This document shows positions 10,750-20,362 of a stretch of DNA of 64,000 bases, piece after piece. The position numbers and the translations under genes are program-made. The notes under the pieces are model-generated. The model saw nothing but the letters and a program-made list of their open reading frames with translations. It did no database searches and had not been told where the DNA came from. Each line of letters starts with the position of its first letter. Positions within the stretch are counted from its first letter, which is position 1. The stretch covers positions 3,410,001 through 3,474,000 of the forward strand of contig CP066552.1 of assembly GCA_016415585.1 (NCBI GenBank), in the 5' to 3' direction. The stretch is from Pectobacterium carotovorum (GTDB lineage: Bacteria; Pseudomonadota; Gammaproteobacteria; Enterobacterales; Enterobacteriaceae).

Positions 10750-11715
10750 ATGAGTAAACCGATTCAGATCGAACGCGGCGTCAAATACCGCGATGCCGAT
10801 AAGATGGCGCTAATCCCGGTACGTACCGTCGTCACCGAACGCCAAGAGCTTCTGCGCAAACCTGAATGGATGAAGATTAAGCTTCCGGCGGATTCAAGCC
10901 GTATTCAGGGAATCAAAGCGGCCATGCGCAAAAACGGGTTGCACTCAGTTTGCGAAGAAGCGTCCTGTCCGAATCTGGCGGAGTGTTTCAACCACGGTAC
11001 CGCCACCTTCATGATTCTGGGCGCCATTTGTACGCGTCGCTGCCCGTTCTGTGACGTTGCCCACGGCCGCCCGCTTACGCCGGATGCCAATGAGCCTGAG
11101 AAACTGGCACAGACCATCCATGACATGGGCTTACGCTATGTCGTGATCACCTCCGTTGACCGTGATGATCTGCGCGACGGTGGAGCCCAGCACTTTGCAG
11201 ACTGCATTAGCGCTATTCGCCGCAAGAACCCGAATATCCGCATCGAAACGCTGGTGCCAGACTTCCGTGGTCGTATGGATCGCGCGTTAGAGATCCTGAC
11301 CGCCACACCGCCAGATGTGTTCAACCACAATCTGGAAAACGTACCGCGCGTTTACCGTCAGGTTCGTCCTGGTGCGAACTATGAGTGGTCACTGAAGCTG
11401 CTGGAAAACTTCAAAAAAGCGCATCCAGATATCCCAACCAAATCTGGCCTGATGGTTGGATTGGGGGAAACCAATGCTGAAATCGTGGAAGTGATGCGTG
11501 ACCTGCGCCGCCACGGTGTGACGATGCTGACGCTGGGACAATATTTACAGCCGAGCCGCCATCACCTGCCAGTACAGCGCTACGTCAGCCCGGATGAGTT
11601 CGATGAGATGAAGGCCGAAGCGATGGCGATGGGCTTTACCCACGCTGCCTGCGGTCCATTTGTTCGCTCGTCCTACCATGCCGACCTACAGGCAAAGGGC
11701 ATCGAAGTAAAATAA
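10750..11715 (+). CDS. lipA: Lipoyl synthase LipA
   Basis: Radical-SAM enzyme that inserts two sulfurs into octanoyl groups on lipoyl domains. The 321-residue product has both iron-sulfur cluster motifs: the auxiliary [12 protein letters not shown] and the radical-[11 protein letters not shown]. The conserved C-terminal serine cluster ligand is in [11 protein letters not shown]. The start ATG 10750 follows a long AT-rich leader. The gene ends at a strong hairpin shared with the convergent tatE. Confidence 0.97.
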   Translation: MSKPIQIERGVKYRDADKMALIPVRTVVTERQELLRKPEWMKIKLPADSSRIQGIKAAMRKNGLHSVCEEASCPNLAECFNHGTATFMILGAICTRRCPFCDVAHGRPLTPDANEPEKLAQTIHDMGLRYVVITSVDRDDLRDGGAQHFADCISAIRRKNPNIRIETLVPDFRGRMDRALEILTATPPDVFNHNLENVPRVYRQVRPGANYEWSLKLLENFKKAHPDIPTKSGLMVGLGETNAEIVEVMRDLRRHGVTMLTLGQYLQPSRHHLPVQRYVSPDEFDEMKAEAMAMGFTHAACGPFVRSSYHADLQAKGIEVK

Positions 11716-11750
11716 GCGCTCATACATATTTACACATTTTTTGTGTGGAA

Positions 11751-11780
11751 TAAAAAACGGACGGCTATTGCCGTCCGTTT
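11751..11780. terminator. Bidirectional terminator between lipA and tatE
   Basis: Stem AAAACGGACGGC / GCCGTCCGTTTT with loop TATT, flanked by A and T runs on the two sides, so it can work for both convergent genes. Confidence 0.92.
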
Positions 11781-11797
11781 TGCTGTGTGAGATGCGA

Positions 11798-11995
11798 TCA
11801 GGATTCTTTACGAGAAGAATCATTCAGCGCTGTCGTATCATCCGTCTTCGCCGGTTGATCGTCATTCATCGCCTTCTTGAAGCCTTTAATCGCCGCGCCC
11901 AAGTCACCGCCGAGGCTACGAAGTTTATTCGTACCGAACAGCAGAATGATTAATGCGCCAATCACCAACAGCTTGGCAATACTGATACCTTCCAT
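11798..11995 (-). CDS. tatE: Twin-arginine translocase component TatE
   Basis: Small TatA-like protein of the Tat pathway, which exports folded proteins. The 65-residue product starts [21 protein letters not shown]: one membrane helix, then a glycine hinge (FGTNKL), an amphipathic helix ([21 protein letters not shown]) and an acidic tail. It stands alone beside lipA, as tatE does in E. coli, rather than in a tatABC operon, so TatE is preferred over TatA. Confidence 0.93.
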   Translation of the reverse strand: MEGISIAKLLVIGALIILLFGTNKLRSLGGDLGAAIKGFKKAMNDDQPAKTDDTTALNDSSRKES

Positions 11996-12089
11996 ACAAA
12001 CCTACCTGATTTACAGAGGCTGGAGACGCCAGCAAACGAGACTATTCTCTTCTCTACAAAGCACGCTGTAGAAAAAATCTTCAGTGCTT

Positions 12090-12216
<127 letters not shown>

Positions 12217-12368
12217 TGTAAAACCTTACGCAGCAGGGCACAATTAGCATCTGTAACAAAGTAAGACGCTGCAAAAGTGCTTTCGCCCGCATTCAGATTG
12301 CTTTACAACTTTCGCCCCGACATCACTACAAAAATCCCGTCTGACGGCGTACACTTTCCCTACTAAAG

Positions 12369-12460
12369 CGGAGATGACATTCCTCCCTACCCTCGCGCAG
12401 CCAAAACGCTGACAGCCTTAAAAACAGGGTACAACCGCCACTCGGCTAATGATGTCTACG
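12369..12460 (+). promoter_or_regulatory. Fluoride riboswitch upstream of crcB
   Basis: The stretch begins GGAGATGACATTCCTCC and ends GGCTAATGATGTCTACG. This matches the crcB-motif consensus (GGAGATGGCATTCCTCC ... GCTGATGATGCCTAC). A compensatory pair is visible: GACAT at the 5' side faces ATGTC at the 3' side where the usual motif has GGCAT and ATGCC. It lies 90 bases before the fluoride channel gene, its expected partner. A GGC...GCCC hairpin downstream could be the expression platform, but this was not tested. Confidence 0.88.
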
Positions 12461-12550
12461 TCCACCTCGCAGAGAGGGCGTAGCGTCCTGCCCAACACTC
12501 TCCGAGATAGCAAAAACAATCTAGGTAAAAGCAACCCAAGAAAGGTTTCT

Positions 12551-12934
12551 ATGTTTAGTACATTACTCGCGGTATTTATTGGTGGTGGAGTCGGTAGCGT
12601 GGCGCGCTGGCAGTTGGGTGTGAAGTTTAACAATCTGTATCCAACGCTGCCGCTGGGCACGCTGCTTGCCAACCTGATTGGTGCTTTCGTTATTGGCGGC
12701 GCGTTAGCCTTCTTCCTGCGCCATCCTCATCTCGATCAAGACTGGAAAATATTGATTACCACCGGACTGTGCGGCGGATTAACAACGTTTTCGACCTTTT
12801 CTGCAGAAGTCGTCATGTTCCTACAAAGCGGGCAGCTAGCGGCGGCGGGGTTGCATGTGTTGTTGAATCTGGCGGGTTCGTTGCTCATGACCGCACTGGC
12901 GTTTACTCTGGTCACGTGGGTGACAACGCACTGA
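12551..12934 (+). CDS. crcB: Fluoride channel CrcB (Fluc)
   Basis: Inner-membrane dual-topology dimeric channel that exports fluoride. The 127-residue product has four membrane spans and the family motifs [21 protein letters not shown] and [13 protein letters not shown], which contains the fluoride-pore Phe residues. The start is ATG 12551 after AAAGG; an upstream ATG at 12449 lies in the riboswitch and is not used. It is single-copy and controlled by the riboswitch just upstream. Confidence 0.95.
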   Translation: MFSTLLAVFIGGGVGSVARWQLGVKFNNLYPTLPLGTLLANLIGAFVIGGALAFFLRHPHLDQDWKILITTGLCGGLTTFSTFSAEVVMFLQSGQLAAAGLHVLLNLAGSLLMTALAFTLVTWVTTH

Positions 12935-12971
12935 TGTCATGTGGAAATTGATAGCACGTGGAAATTGAAGC

Positions 12972-12999
12972 AAAAAAAACCCGCCATAGGCGGGTTTTT
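12972..12999. terminator. Bidirectional terminator between crcB and cspE
   Basis: Stem AAAACCCGCC / GGCGGGTTTT with an ATA loop; A run on one side and T run on the other suit both convergent genes. Confidence 0.92.
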
Positions 13000-13015
13000 C
13001 ACGAAATCGGTATAA

Positions 13016-13225
13016 TTAAATAGCGTTAACGTTAGCAGCTGAAGGACCTTTGGCACCGTCAGTGATTTCGAACTCTACACGCTGACCTTCAGCCAGAGTT
13101 TTGAAACCATTGCTCTGGATGGCAGAGAAGTGTACGAACACGTCTTTGCTACCATCTTCAGGAGTGATGAAACCGAAGCCTTTAGACTCATTGAACCACT
13201 TAACACTACCTTTAATCTTAGACAT
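13016..13225 (-). CDS. cspE: Cold-shock-like RNA chaperone CspE
   Basis: 69-residue single-domain cold-shock protein with both RNA-binding motifs, KGFGFI (RNP1) and VFVHF (RNP2). It begins [16 protein letters not shown], closest to CspE/CspC of E. coli, and acts as an RNA chaperone and transcription antiterminator. ATG 13225 was chosen because it aligns with the family start; a longer reading adds ten residues with no family match. In E. coli cspE is also next to crcB, which supports the name. Confidence 0.94.
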   Translation of the reverse strand: MSKIKGSVKWFNESKGFGFITPEDGSKDVFVHFSAIQSNGFKTLAEGQRVEFEITDGAKGPSAANVNAI

Positions 13226-13442
13226 CAAACTTACCTTTACATGAATGAAAGACACAAAATCTGTGTCAGGTACAGTACAGCAATAGATTGGCCTTTTGTC
13301 CAGTTGAAGTTGGATAAAAAGTGATAAAAGTCGCTAAAAATGTATACCCCGCAACTCCGCTGTCCTATTTTAACCCGATGCAGAACGCAGAGAGTTCAGT
13401 TCTGGCCGATTCATCACTTTTTACGATATGAAGGAAGGCACC

Positions 13443-14153
13443 ATGGTAAACAAAACGCTGGGTCTGATCGGGGGCATGAGTTGGGAATCCACGATTCCGT
13501 ATTACCGCATTATCAACGAGTATGTGAAGAATCAACTTGGCGGCCTACACTCCGCTAAAATCATCCTGCACAGCGTGGATTTCCACGAGATCGAACGGCT
13601 GCAGTCACAAGGTGATTGGGAGCAATCAGCCGCCGTACTCGGCAATATCGCGGTGGGATTACGTCAGGCAGGCGCAGAGGCGATCGTCATCTGCACCAAC
13701 ACCATGCATAAAGTGGCCGATGACGTTGAACGAGCCTGCCAGCTTCCCCTTTTGCATATTGCTGATGCTACCGGTACCAGTCTGAAACAACATGGATTGA
13801 AGAAAGTCGGTTTGCTCGGAACCCGCTACACAATGGAGCAGGATTTCTATCGCCAGCGCATTCAGGAACGATTTGGCGTGGAGGTGATGGTTCCTGACCA
13901 TAAGGGGAAAGAAGCCGTTAATCGCATCATTTACGACGAACTGTGTCTGGGGAACATTAACGACGCATCAAGGCAGGTCTATCGGAACATTATCCAGCAG
14001 CTTGAACAGCAAGGCGCGGAAGGCATCATTCTGGGTTGTACGGAGATCCCGCTATTAATCAGTGCCCAGGATGCGAAGGTTCCTCTTTTTGATACCAGCA
14101 GGCTCCACGCGATTGCCGCTGCGAAATTTGCGCTTAGCCAGCCATCGTCATGA
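13443..14153 (+). CDS. ygeA: Broad-specificity amino-acid racemase YgeA
   Basis: Member of the aspartate/glutamate racemase superfamily, PLP-independent; E. coli YgeA racemises homoserine and other amino acids. The 236-residue product carries the two catalytic cysteines, Cys84 in CTNTMH and Cys199 in LGCTEI, and the conserved opening GLIGGMSWESTIPYYR. ATG 13443 is preferred over 13428 because an AAGGAAGG ribosome site lies between them. It stands alone here, unlike its position in E. coli. Confidence 0.9.
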   Translation: MVNKTLGLIGGMSWESTIPYYRIINEYVKNQLGGLHSAKIILHSVDFHEIERLQSQGDWEQSAAVLGNIAVGLRQAGAEAIVICTNTMHKVADDVERACQLPLLHIADATGTSLKQHGLKKVGLLGTRYTMEQDFYRQRIQERFGVEVMVPDHKGKEAVNRIIYDELCLGNINDASRQVYRNIIQQLEQQGAEGIILGCTEIPLLISAQDAKVPLFDTSRLHAIAAAKFALSQPSS

Positions 14154-14232
14154 ATTAGTTAGATAAAATAAAATTCATACGCAAACTAATAATAGCCTCT
14201 TTTATTTACTCAGGTTTCCCCTTTTCACAAAG

Positions 14233-14268
14233 AAAAAAAGCAGCATTGAGAGACTCAACACTGCTTTA
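14233..14268 (-). terminator. Terminator of ypfM
   Basis: On the minus strand the RNA forms GCAGUGUUGAG / CUCAAUGCUGC with two G-U wobbles, followed by a U run. On the plus strand those positions would be mismatches, so it serves the minus-strand gene. Confidence 0.8.
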
Positions 14269-14323
14269 TTCGTATGATTTTATTCCTGGTATGGTATGCA
14301 ATGACTAACAGTACTTCTCGTTA

Positions 14324-14383
14324 TTATTTACGTAACATTGCTTCAATAAAATCTTTCCAAGTACTCACTTCTACTTCTACCAT
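14324..14383 (-). CDS. ypfM: Small protein YpfM (19 residues)
   Basis: A 19-codon gene with start at 14383 and stop at 14324, preceded by the ribosome site AAGAGG and followed by its own terminator. The peptide ends STWKDFIEAMLRK, nearly identical to the end of the E. coli small protein YpfM (NWKDFIEVMLRK). In E. coli ypfM also lies opposite and upstream of yffB-dapE, so position supports it. Function is unknown. It is too short for standard gene callers. Confidence 0.88.
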   Translation of the reverse strand: MVEVEVSTWKDFIEAMLRK

Positions 14384-14616
14384 GCGAACCTCTTGGTGAT
14401 TAACGGCGACGCATTATATGCACACTTTTTAATCAGGTAAAAGTGTTATGAAAGTATAAAAATCATACTTCCTCACATTTCTGCAACACAGTTCACAGTA
14501 GATCTCCCCGCCTTTTTTCGGCATGCTGGGCTATCGCACGATTAAGCTCAGTCAGGCTGTGCTGTCCTGAACAGCAATCGTCATGCAACCCAATAAGCAG
14601 AAAGGATTTTATCCCT

Positions 14617-14994
14617 ATGGCGCTGACCATGTACGGCATCAAAAACTGTGACACTATAAAGAAAGCGCGCCGCTGGCTGGACGAGCAACAGGTAGCCTAT
14701 CGCTTCCACGACTACCGTGCCGACGGTCTGGATGAACAACAGCTCCAGCGTTTTATCGACAAATTGGGGTTTCAGGCCTTACTCAATACGCGCGGAACGA
14801 CATGGCGCAAGCTCAGCGAAGAATGGCGTGAACGGATCAACAGCGATACCAGCGACAGCGCAGAGGCCGCCAAAAACTTGATGCTGGAGCAACCAGCGGT
14901 GATTAAACGGCCGTTACTGATGACCGATGACGGCCACGCGCTGCTTGGTTTCAGTATCGATAGCTACCAGAAATTTATTGCGGAGAACAAATAA
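14617..14994 (+). CDS. yffB: ArsC/Spx-family protein YffB
   Basis: Thioredoxin-fold protein of the arsenate reductase (ArsC) family, possibly glutathione-dependent; the physiological substrate is unknown. The 125-residue product has the single N-terminal cysteine in [15 protein letters not shown] and family segments [10 protein letters not shown] and IKRPLL. An AAAGGA ribosome site precedes ATG 14617. It is followed after one base by dapE, the usual enterobacterial pairing. Confidence 0.92.
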   Translation: MALTMYGIKNCDTIKKARRWLDEQQVAYRFHDYRADGLDEQQLQRFIDKLGFQALLNTRGTTWRKLSEEWRERINSDTSDSAEAAKNLMLEQPAVIKRPLLMTDDGHALLGFSIDSYQKFIAENK

Positions 14995-14995
14995 C

Positions 14996-16123
14996 GTGTC
15001 TTGCCCAGTCATAGAACTCGCTCAACAGTTAATTAAACGCCCCTCCCTCAGCCCGAATGACGAGGGTTGCCAGGCGCTCATGATTGAACGCCTGACGGCG
15101 ATTGGCTTTACCGTCGAAGCGATGGATTTTGGCGATACCCAGAATTTCTGGGCATGGCGCGGCACAGGGAAAACGCTGGCCTTCGCCGGACACACCGATG
15201 TGGTTCCCAGCGGTGATGAAAGCCACTGGCAGCATCCACCGTTTGAACCCATCATTCGTGACGGCATGCTGTACGGTCGCGGCGCGGCGGACATGAAAGC
15301 TTCACTGGCTGCGATGGTGATTGCCGCCGAGCGCTTTGTCGCCGCCCATCCTAATCATCAAGGGCGTCTGGCGTTCCTGATTACCTCGGACGAAGAAGCC
15401 AGCGCCGTTAACGGCACCGTAAAAGTGGTTGAGGCGCTGATGGCACGCAACGAGCGGCTGGACTACTGTCTGGTCGGCGAGCCGTCCAGTACGCATGTTG
15501 TGGGCGATGTGGTAAAAAACGGCCGTCGTGGTTCTATCACCGCGAATCTGCGCGTACACGGCGTGCAAGGGCACGTTGCCTATCCTCATCTGGCAGACAA
15601 CCCTGTTCACCGTGCAGCTCCGGCGCTTAACGAACTGATCGCAACCGAGTGGGATCAGGGTAACGCCTTCTTCCCGCCAACCACCATGCAAATCGCCAAT
15701 ATTCAGGCAGGCACTGGCAGCAATAACGTCATCCCCGGCGAGCTGTCTGTGCAGTTCAATTTCCGTTTCAGCACCGAATTGACGGATGTCTTAATCCAGC
15801 AGCGTGTGGCTGAATTACTGGATCGCCACCAGCTTAATTACACCATCGACTGGACGCTCTCCGGCCAGCCATTCCTCACCGCACGCGGCGATCTGGTCGA
15901 TGCCGTGGTGAATGCCGTCAAACATTACAACGAGGTCACCCCAGAGCTGCTGACCACTGGCGGCACCTCCGATGGCCGTTTCATCGCTCGCATGGGCGCG
16001 CAGGTCGTTGAACTGGGGCCCGTTAATGCCACGATTCACAAAGTCGATGAATGCGTCAGCGCAGCAGACCTACAGCTACTGAGCCGCATGTATCAGCGCA
16101 TTATGGAGCAGCTCATCGCATGA
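14996..16123 (+). CDS. dapE: Succinyl-diaminopimelate desuccinylase
   Basis: Dizinc M20-family hydrolase that removes succinate from N-succinyl-LL-diaminopimelate in lysine and peptidoglycan-precursor synthesis. The start is GTG 14996 ([17 protein letters not shown]), giving 375 residues, the E. coli length. Metal-binding segments [19 protein letters not shown] and TSDEEASA are visible, as is GGTSDGRF near the end. A longer reading from 14927 runs inside yffB and is rejected. The stop overlaps the next start. Confidence 0.96.
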   Translation: MSCPVIELAQQLIKRPSLSPNDEGCQALMIERLTAIGFTVEAMDFGDTQNFWAWRGTGKTLAFAGHTDVVPSGDESHWQHPPFEPIIRDGMLYGRGAADMKASLAAMVIAAERFVAAHPNHQGRLAFLITSDEEASAVNGTVKVVEALMARNERLDYCLVGEPSSTHVVGDVVKNGRRGSITANLRVHGVQGHVAYPHLADNPVHRAAPALNELIATEWDQGNAFFPPTTMQIANIQAGTGSNNVIPGELSVQFNFRFSTELTDVLIQQRVAELLDRHQLNYTIDWTLSGQPFLTARGDLVDAVVNAVKHYNEVTPELLTTGGTSDGRFIARMGAQVVELGPVNATIHKVDECVSAADLQLLSRMYQRIMEQLIA

Positions 16124-16794
16124 TGACGCCAGCTACGTTAACCGGTAAAAGCGACCAGCATCTGGTCGCTTTACACGGCCACCATCGTCTTCAGCCGGAG
16201 GCGGTAACCGCGTTTCTGGCGCTACAGCAGGCGGCAAAAACGGCGGGATTTAACCTACAGCCTGCCAGTACGTTTCGTGATTTCGAGCGCCAGCGTCAGA
16301 TCTGGAATGGCAAATTTCGCGGCGAGCGCCCTGTTATGGATGCCAACAGCCAGCCGCTGGACGTGTTATCTCTGGAGGAAGGCGAGCGCTGTGAAGCGAT
16401 TCTGCGCTGGTCCGCCATGCCCGGTTCCAGCCGCCACCATTGGGGCAGCGATCTCGATATCTACGATCCCGATTTATTACCCGCAGGCCGTTCGCTCCAG
16501 TTGGCGCCGTGGGAATATGAAGAAGGCGGTTACTTTGCCGCACTGAACGCGTGGCTGAGTGCACACATGCATGAATACGGTTTTTATCGGCCTTATGCGC
16601 ACGATCTCGGCGGTGTCGCAGCCGAACTCTGGCATATCAGCTATTATCCACTAGCACAGTATGCGGAAGAACAGCTGACACCCGACCTCATTCTTGCCGC
16701 CTGGCAAAATGAAGACATTGCAGGCTACCACTGGCTTTACCAGAACTTGCCGCAGCTGTTTACCCGTTATATTCATAATGTTGATGAGGCGTAA
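16120..16794 (+). CDS. M15-family D-alanyl-D-alanine carboxypeptidase-like protein
   Basis: Zinc peptidase of the VanY/M15 type. It has the zinc and catalytic motifs [14 protein letters not shown] and ELWHISY, plus the upstream [12 protein letters not shown] segment. The start is ATG 16120, overlapping the dapE stop (ATGATGA), so translation is probably coupled; ATG 16123 is an alternative. No signal peptide is evident, so it may be cytoplasmic. It lies between dapE and ypfN, a position empty in E. coli. Likely cleaves peptidoglycan peptides; the substrate is not known. Confidence 0.85.
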   Translation: MMTPATLTGKSDQHLVALHGHHRLQPEAVTAFLALQQAAKTAGFNLQPASTFRDFERQRQIWNGKFRGERPVMDANSQPLDVLSLEEGERCEAILRWSAMPGSSRHHWGSDLDIYDPDLLPAGRSLQLAPWEYEEGGYFAALNAWLSAHMHEYGFYRPYAHDLGGVAAELWHISYYPLAQYAEEQLTPDLILAAWQNEDIAGYHWLYQNLPQLFTRYIHNVDEA

Positions 16795-16796
16795 CC

Positions 16797-16991
16797 ATGG
16801 CATGGCTGGCTGATTACTGGTGGATAATTTTGATTGTCCTGATAGGCATGCTGATTAACGGCATCAAAGAATTGCGCAACGTTGACCATACGCGTTTTCT
16901 GCTCAACAAACCGAAATTGCCCCCGCATCGTGACAACAACGACAAGTGGGACAAGGAAGAAGACGAAGACTGGCCGAAGAAAAAACCCTGA
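16797..16991 (+). CDS. ypfN: Small membrane protein YpfN (UPF0370)
   Basis: 64-residue protein with one N-terminal membrane helix ([16 protein letters not shown]), then a charged cytoplasmic tail ending in lysines. This is the typical UPF0370 layout. It starts 2 bases after the M15 gene and closes the yffB-dapE operon. Function is unknown. Confidence 0.9.
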   Translation: MAWLADYWWIILIVLIGMLINGIKELRNVDHTRFLLNKPKLPPHRDNNDKWDKEEDEDWPKKKP

Positions 16992-17003
16992 CACCTATCA
17001 TCG

Positions 17004-17050
17004 CCAAACCGCCTGCGCGCGAGCTAAGCCCCGCGCGGCAGGCGGTTTGG
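17004..17050. terminator. Long hairpin between ypfN and the chemoreceptor gene
   Basis: Stem CCAAACCGCCTGC...GCAGGCGGTTTGG, extended by GCGCG/CGCGC with one bulge. There is no clear T run, but its place between convergent genes suggests termination. Confidence 0.65.
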
Positions 17051-17083
17051 ATGTTTACCCTTCCGTTAAAACGCTCACGTCTG

Positions 17084-18754
17084 CTAAAACGTTTCCCAAT
17101 TCGCATTCGATGACCCGGCATGAGCGGGTTTAGGTAACAATGATTTTGGTAATGCAGCAAGAGAAGGTGCGCTCTCGGCACGATGTTCCCGCGCTGCGGC
17201 CTGGTCAATCTTGAACACCGCTACCGCGTTCTGTAAATATCTGGCCTGCTCTTCCAATGCCGCCGCAGCAGACGCGGATTCCTCCACCAACGAGGCGTTT
17301 TGCTGAGTGACGCGATCCATTTCATTGACCGCCTGCCCAACCTGATCGATCCCTCGGCTTTGCTCATCGGATGCCGACGCGATTTCCCCCATGATATCCG
17401 TCACTCGGCTCACGGCCCCGACGATTTCTTTCATCGTGTCACCCGCGTCTTTCACCTGCAAAGACCCTGTATTGGCGCGGCTCACTGAATCATCAATCAG
17501 CGTTTTGATCTCTTTGGCAGCCTGAGCACTGCGCTGCGCCAGCGTTCGTACTTCGCCCGCCACCACGGCAAAGCCTCGCCCTTGCTCCCCGGCACGCGCC
17601 GCTTCTACCGCCGCATTCAGCGCCAGAATATTGGTTTGGAAGGCGATGCTATCAATCACGCTGGTGATGTGGGCGATTTTTTGTGAACTGTCGGCTATCT
17701 CATTCATCGTTTTCACAACATTATCGACGACAGTGCCGCCTTTATTGGCTGTTTCCGACGCATTTTTTGCCAGCAGCGTAGCCTGACGCGCGTTGTCTGA
17801 GTTCTGCTTCACCGTTGAGGTCAGTTGCTCCATGCTAGCCGCCGTTTCCTGTAGCGATGCCGCCTGTTGCTCCGTGCGCGAAGACAGATCGTTACTGCCC
17901 ACCGAAATTTCACTGGCCCCAGCGTGGATGGAGTGGGAACTGTCGCGCACCAGACTGACGGTGCGGATTAATGACTGCTGCATATGATGTAGCCCTGCCG
18001 CAAGCTGGCTCATCTCGTTACGACCGGTCGCATCGATAGGATGTGTCAGATTGCCCTCAGCAATCGCGCTGATATGCCGCATGAGCGTACGCAGCGGATG
18101 CAAAAGAATACGCTGCAACCCGATCCAACTGAGGATAATCACCAGCACGACAACCACAGAGAGTGCCCCCAGAAGCCACAGCATCGTTTCAAATGCCGCG
18201 TGATTTTCCTGTAGCCCGTCATCTGACAGCTGGTTTTGCGCCGCTCGCCACGTAATATAGGCGTCCTGCATAGCCACGTTCAGCGGCGTCGCACCGCTAC
18301 TTAATTTCATCGCCGCCCCCGCTAACCCACCGGAAAGCGAATCAACGATATCATTCAGTAGCTTGTCGTAAGCGGTATAGCTCGCCTCAAGCTTTTTGGA
18401 TAACGCTTCATCCAGCCCAGGCGTATTAGGCAGAGACAAATAGTGTTTATAACTACTCTCTGAGGCGGCCAATTGCGATTTTGCTTGCTGTAAAAGAGCC
18501 TGCATAGCCTCTTTATCCGCATTCCCCATCATCATGTTTTGTATAATAGAACCGATAGCGATGCGCGTCTGATTCATCATAATCCATGCATCGGTAAAGG
18601 CAGCTACATTCTGGTTAGAGCGTTGGGAGACAAGGAATCCCTCTCTGTCGTTAATCAGTGCGCGAACGGATAGCGCACCGGTTAAGAATTGAGATATCCC
18701 CAAAACAAACAATAAGATAACAAGGATGGTAATGACTTTAATACGCTTAAACAT
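17084..18754 (-). CDS. Methyl-accepting chemotaxis protein
   Basis: 556-residue transmembrane chemoreceptor. It has membrane helices at about residues 7-29 and 190-213, a four-helix periplasmic sensor domain, a HAMP domain, and the cytoplasmic coiled coil. The hairpin tip (DSIAFQTNILALNAAVEAARAGEQGRGF) binds CheA and CheW. It ends in the pentapeptide NWETF, the tether for CheR and CheB, so it is probably a high-abundance receptor of the Tsr/Tar type. The ligand cannot be read from sequence. It is inserted between ypfN and ypfH, adjacent in E. coli. Confidence 0.95.
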   Translation of the reverse strand: MFKRIKVITILVILLFVLGISQFLTGALSVRALINDREGFLVSQRSNQNVAAFTDAWIMMNQTRIAIGSIIQNMMMGNADKEAMQALLQQAKSQLAASESSYKHYLSLPNTPGLDEALSKKLEASYTAYDKLLNDIVDSLSGGLAGAAMKLSSGATPLNVAMQDAYITWRAAQNQLSDDGLQENHAAFETMLWLLGALSVVVVLVIILSWIGLQRILLHPLRTLMRHISAIAEGNLTHPIDATGRNEMSQLAAGLHHMQQSLIRTVSLVRDSSHSIHAGASEISVGSNDLSSRTEQQAASLQETAASMEQLTSTVKQNSDNARQATLLAKNASETANKGGTVVDNVVKTMNEIADSSQKIAHITSVIDSIAFQTNILALNAAVEAARAGEQGRGFAVVAGEVRTLAQRSAQAAKEIKTLIDDSVSRANTGSLQVKDAGDTMKEIVGAVSRVTDIMGEIASASDEQSRGIDQVGQAVNEMDRVTQQNASLVEESASAAAALEEQARYLQNAVAVFKIDQAAAREHRAESAPSLAALPKSLLPKPAHAGSSNANWETF

Positions 18755-19124
18755 GGCACACCCTCTTTTTCCATAAGGATGTGATATTTATATCTGAAAA
18801 AATAAGATAAATATTGAACACTCAACACAAATAAAAACATTGCCTATATTATTTAACATCCCAATATGGACTATATTATTTTTAATATGGATAAAATCTC
18901 ATTTCTAAAAATAGAGTCTCCATTTTGAATAGAGAAGTGAAAGAATGAGCAATAAGATAATTTGATGGAATAAAGATTAAGTCATTCGAGTGAAATGATA
19001 AAGCGTGAACGGGTTGAACAGCGCAAGGCGTTGATCCTTTAAAGCCAGCCCATAAAGAACTGGGCATTTAAGGGAACCAACGCACACGCAGCTTGAAGTA
19101 TGGCGGGTATAGCGGGATAGATTT
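18755..19124. other. AT-rich gap upstream of the chemoreceptor gene
   Basis: About 370 bases without a convincing gene. It presumably holds the chemoreceptor promoter, but no clear sigma-28 element was found. Its right end has the half ERIC element listed separately. Confidence 0.5.
19077..19111. repeat. Right half of an ERIC element
   Basis: CCAACGCACACGCAGCTTG followed by AAGTATGGCGGGTATA matches the right arm of the full ERIC copies at 12090 and 53552. No left arm is recognisable, so it is a truncated or decayed copy. Confidence 0.65.
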
Positions 19125-19742
19125 TTATTTGAGGTAAGACAACGCCTGTTTCAACATCCGCTCATCAATGCCGTGTCCGACAGCGGGAGCAACATCCAAC
19201 GTAAACGACGTCCCCAGTTCCTGAAAGCGCTGAGCGGCAGCGTGAGCATGTCCAACCACAATCACGCCGTCCGCTTCACCGTGAATCAGGTGTACCGAGA
19301 CATCGGCAAATGCCTTTTCTGGCAATACCGCAAAGCGGCCGCTGAACGCGATAATGTGCCCAGCCAGCGAGGATTCAGACTTCAACGCCTCCAGCGACAT
19401 AATACTGCCCTGCGAGAAGCCCACCAGCACGGTGTGTTCCGCACTCATACTGCTTTGCACCTGCCAGTGGCGTACGGTATCAACAAAGCGCGGCAGGTTT
19501 GCTTCAATGCGGGAGATACGATTCTCTTCCGTGATTCCCTGAACAGAAAACCACTGTCGCCCGTCGCCATAGCCGCTGCTGAACGGTCCAGCAATGCTGA
19601 CCACCATCGCCTGCGGCAATGCGGCGGCAAAATAGCGCCCAATCTGTGCCATACCCGCGGCGGTATCGCCCACGCCATGAAACAGCAGGATTAACCGATT
19701 TGCTTCCGAAGGCTGCTGAACAACAACATAATCTTGACTCAC
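19125..19742 (-). CDS. ypfH: Alpha/beta-hydrolase esterase YpfH
   Basis: Carboxylesterase of the phospholipase/carboxylesterase family. The 205-residue product has the nucleophile elbow GFSQG, an oxyanion region LLFHGVGD, the acid in HGEADGVI and the catalytic histidine in VGHGID. The start is GTG 19742 behind AGGAGAG. In E. coli ypfH adjoins tmcA; here more than 20 kb of accessory DNA separates them. The natural substrate is unknown. Confidence 0.92.
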   Translation of the reverse strand: MSQDYVVVQQPSEANRLILLFHGVGDTAAGMAQIGRYFAAALPQAMVVSIAGPFSSGYGDGRQWFSVQGITEENRISRIEANLPRFVDTVRHWQVQSSMSAEHTVLVGFSQGSIMSLEALKSESSLAGHIIAFSGRFAVLPEKAFADVSVHLIHGEADGVIVVGHAHAAAQRFQELGTSFTLDVAPAVGHGIDERMLKQALSYLK

Positions 19743-19906
19743 GTTTCTCTCCTGAAGGCATGCGCCGAAGGCGTCACCTGCCGATATTCGTCATAAGGTA
19801 CGGTTAATCCTCACTATACGCCGTGCACTAACAGGAGAAATCGGGAATTACTGAACGAGATGTTCCATTTTTTGCAACGACAGACAGGGATGCTCGCCCC
19901 TCCCTG

Positions 19907-20134
19907 TCAGTGCGGTTTGATAATCCGGATCGTTGAGGCCGGATCGTTCGCTAGGCAGCGAGCTGGGCGTACCGGCCGTTTAACCAGTTCTCCGCCGCAG
20001 TTCGGGCAGGCGTGGTGAAAGACGGAATCCGCACAGTCAGGACAGAACGTACACTCATAGGAACAGATATACGTTTCTGCATCCGGCGGCAAATCACAAT
20101 CGCAGTGCTCACAGTTAGGGCGTAATTCCAGCAT
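19907..20134 (-). CDS. DUF1272 zinc-ribbon-like protein
   Basis: 75-residue cysteine-rich protein. It starts MLELRPNCEHCDCDLPPDA and contains CEHC, CSYECTFCPDC and CPNC, a likely double zinc-binding fold typical of DUF1272, followed by KRPVRPARC. ATG 20134 with an AGGA ribosome site matches the family start; a longer upstream reading is unsupported. Function is unknown. Confidence 0.85.
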   Translation of the reverse strand: MLELRPNCEHCDCDLPPDAETYICSYECTFCPDCADSVFHHACPNCGGELVKRPVRPARCLANDPASTIRIIKPH

Positions 20135-20362
20135 CGGCTTATCCTGACTCAGCAAAAATAATGGGTTTCTCGCTGTCACTTTCCTGTGGTTATTGCACAA
20201 AGATCAGTGAAGGGGAATGAAGTTCTTTTCTACCAGAAACTGCCCTTCATGCAAATAACGTTTATTCACCAGAATAACGCCTCTCATTAGCGGCAATTGG
20301 CTTTCCAAATCCCTGTTTCTTTGGGAGGCGGTTCCATGTTCTAAAAATACAGGGAAAATAAA

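Noticed and set aside
12449..12550. Longer crcB reading starting at ATG 12449
   Set aside because: This start lies inside the fluoride riboswitch, has no ribosome site, and the added residues are not part of the CrcB family.
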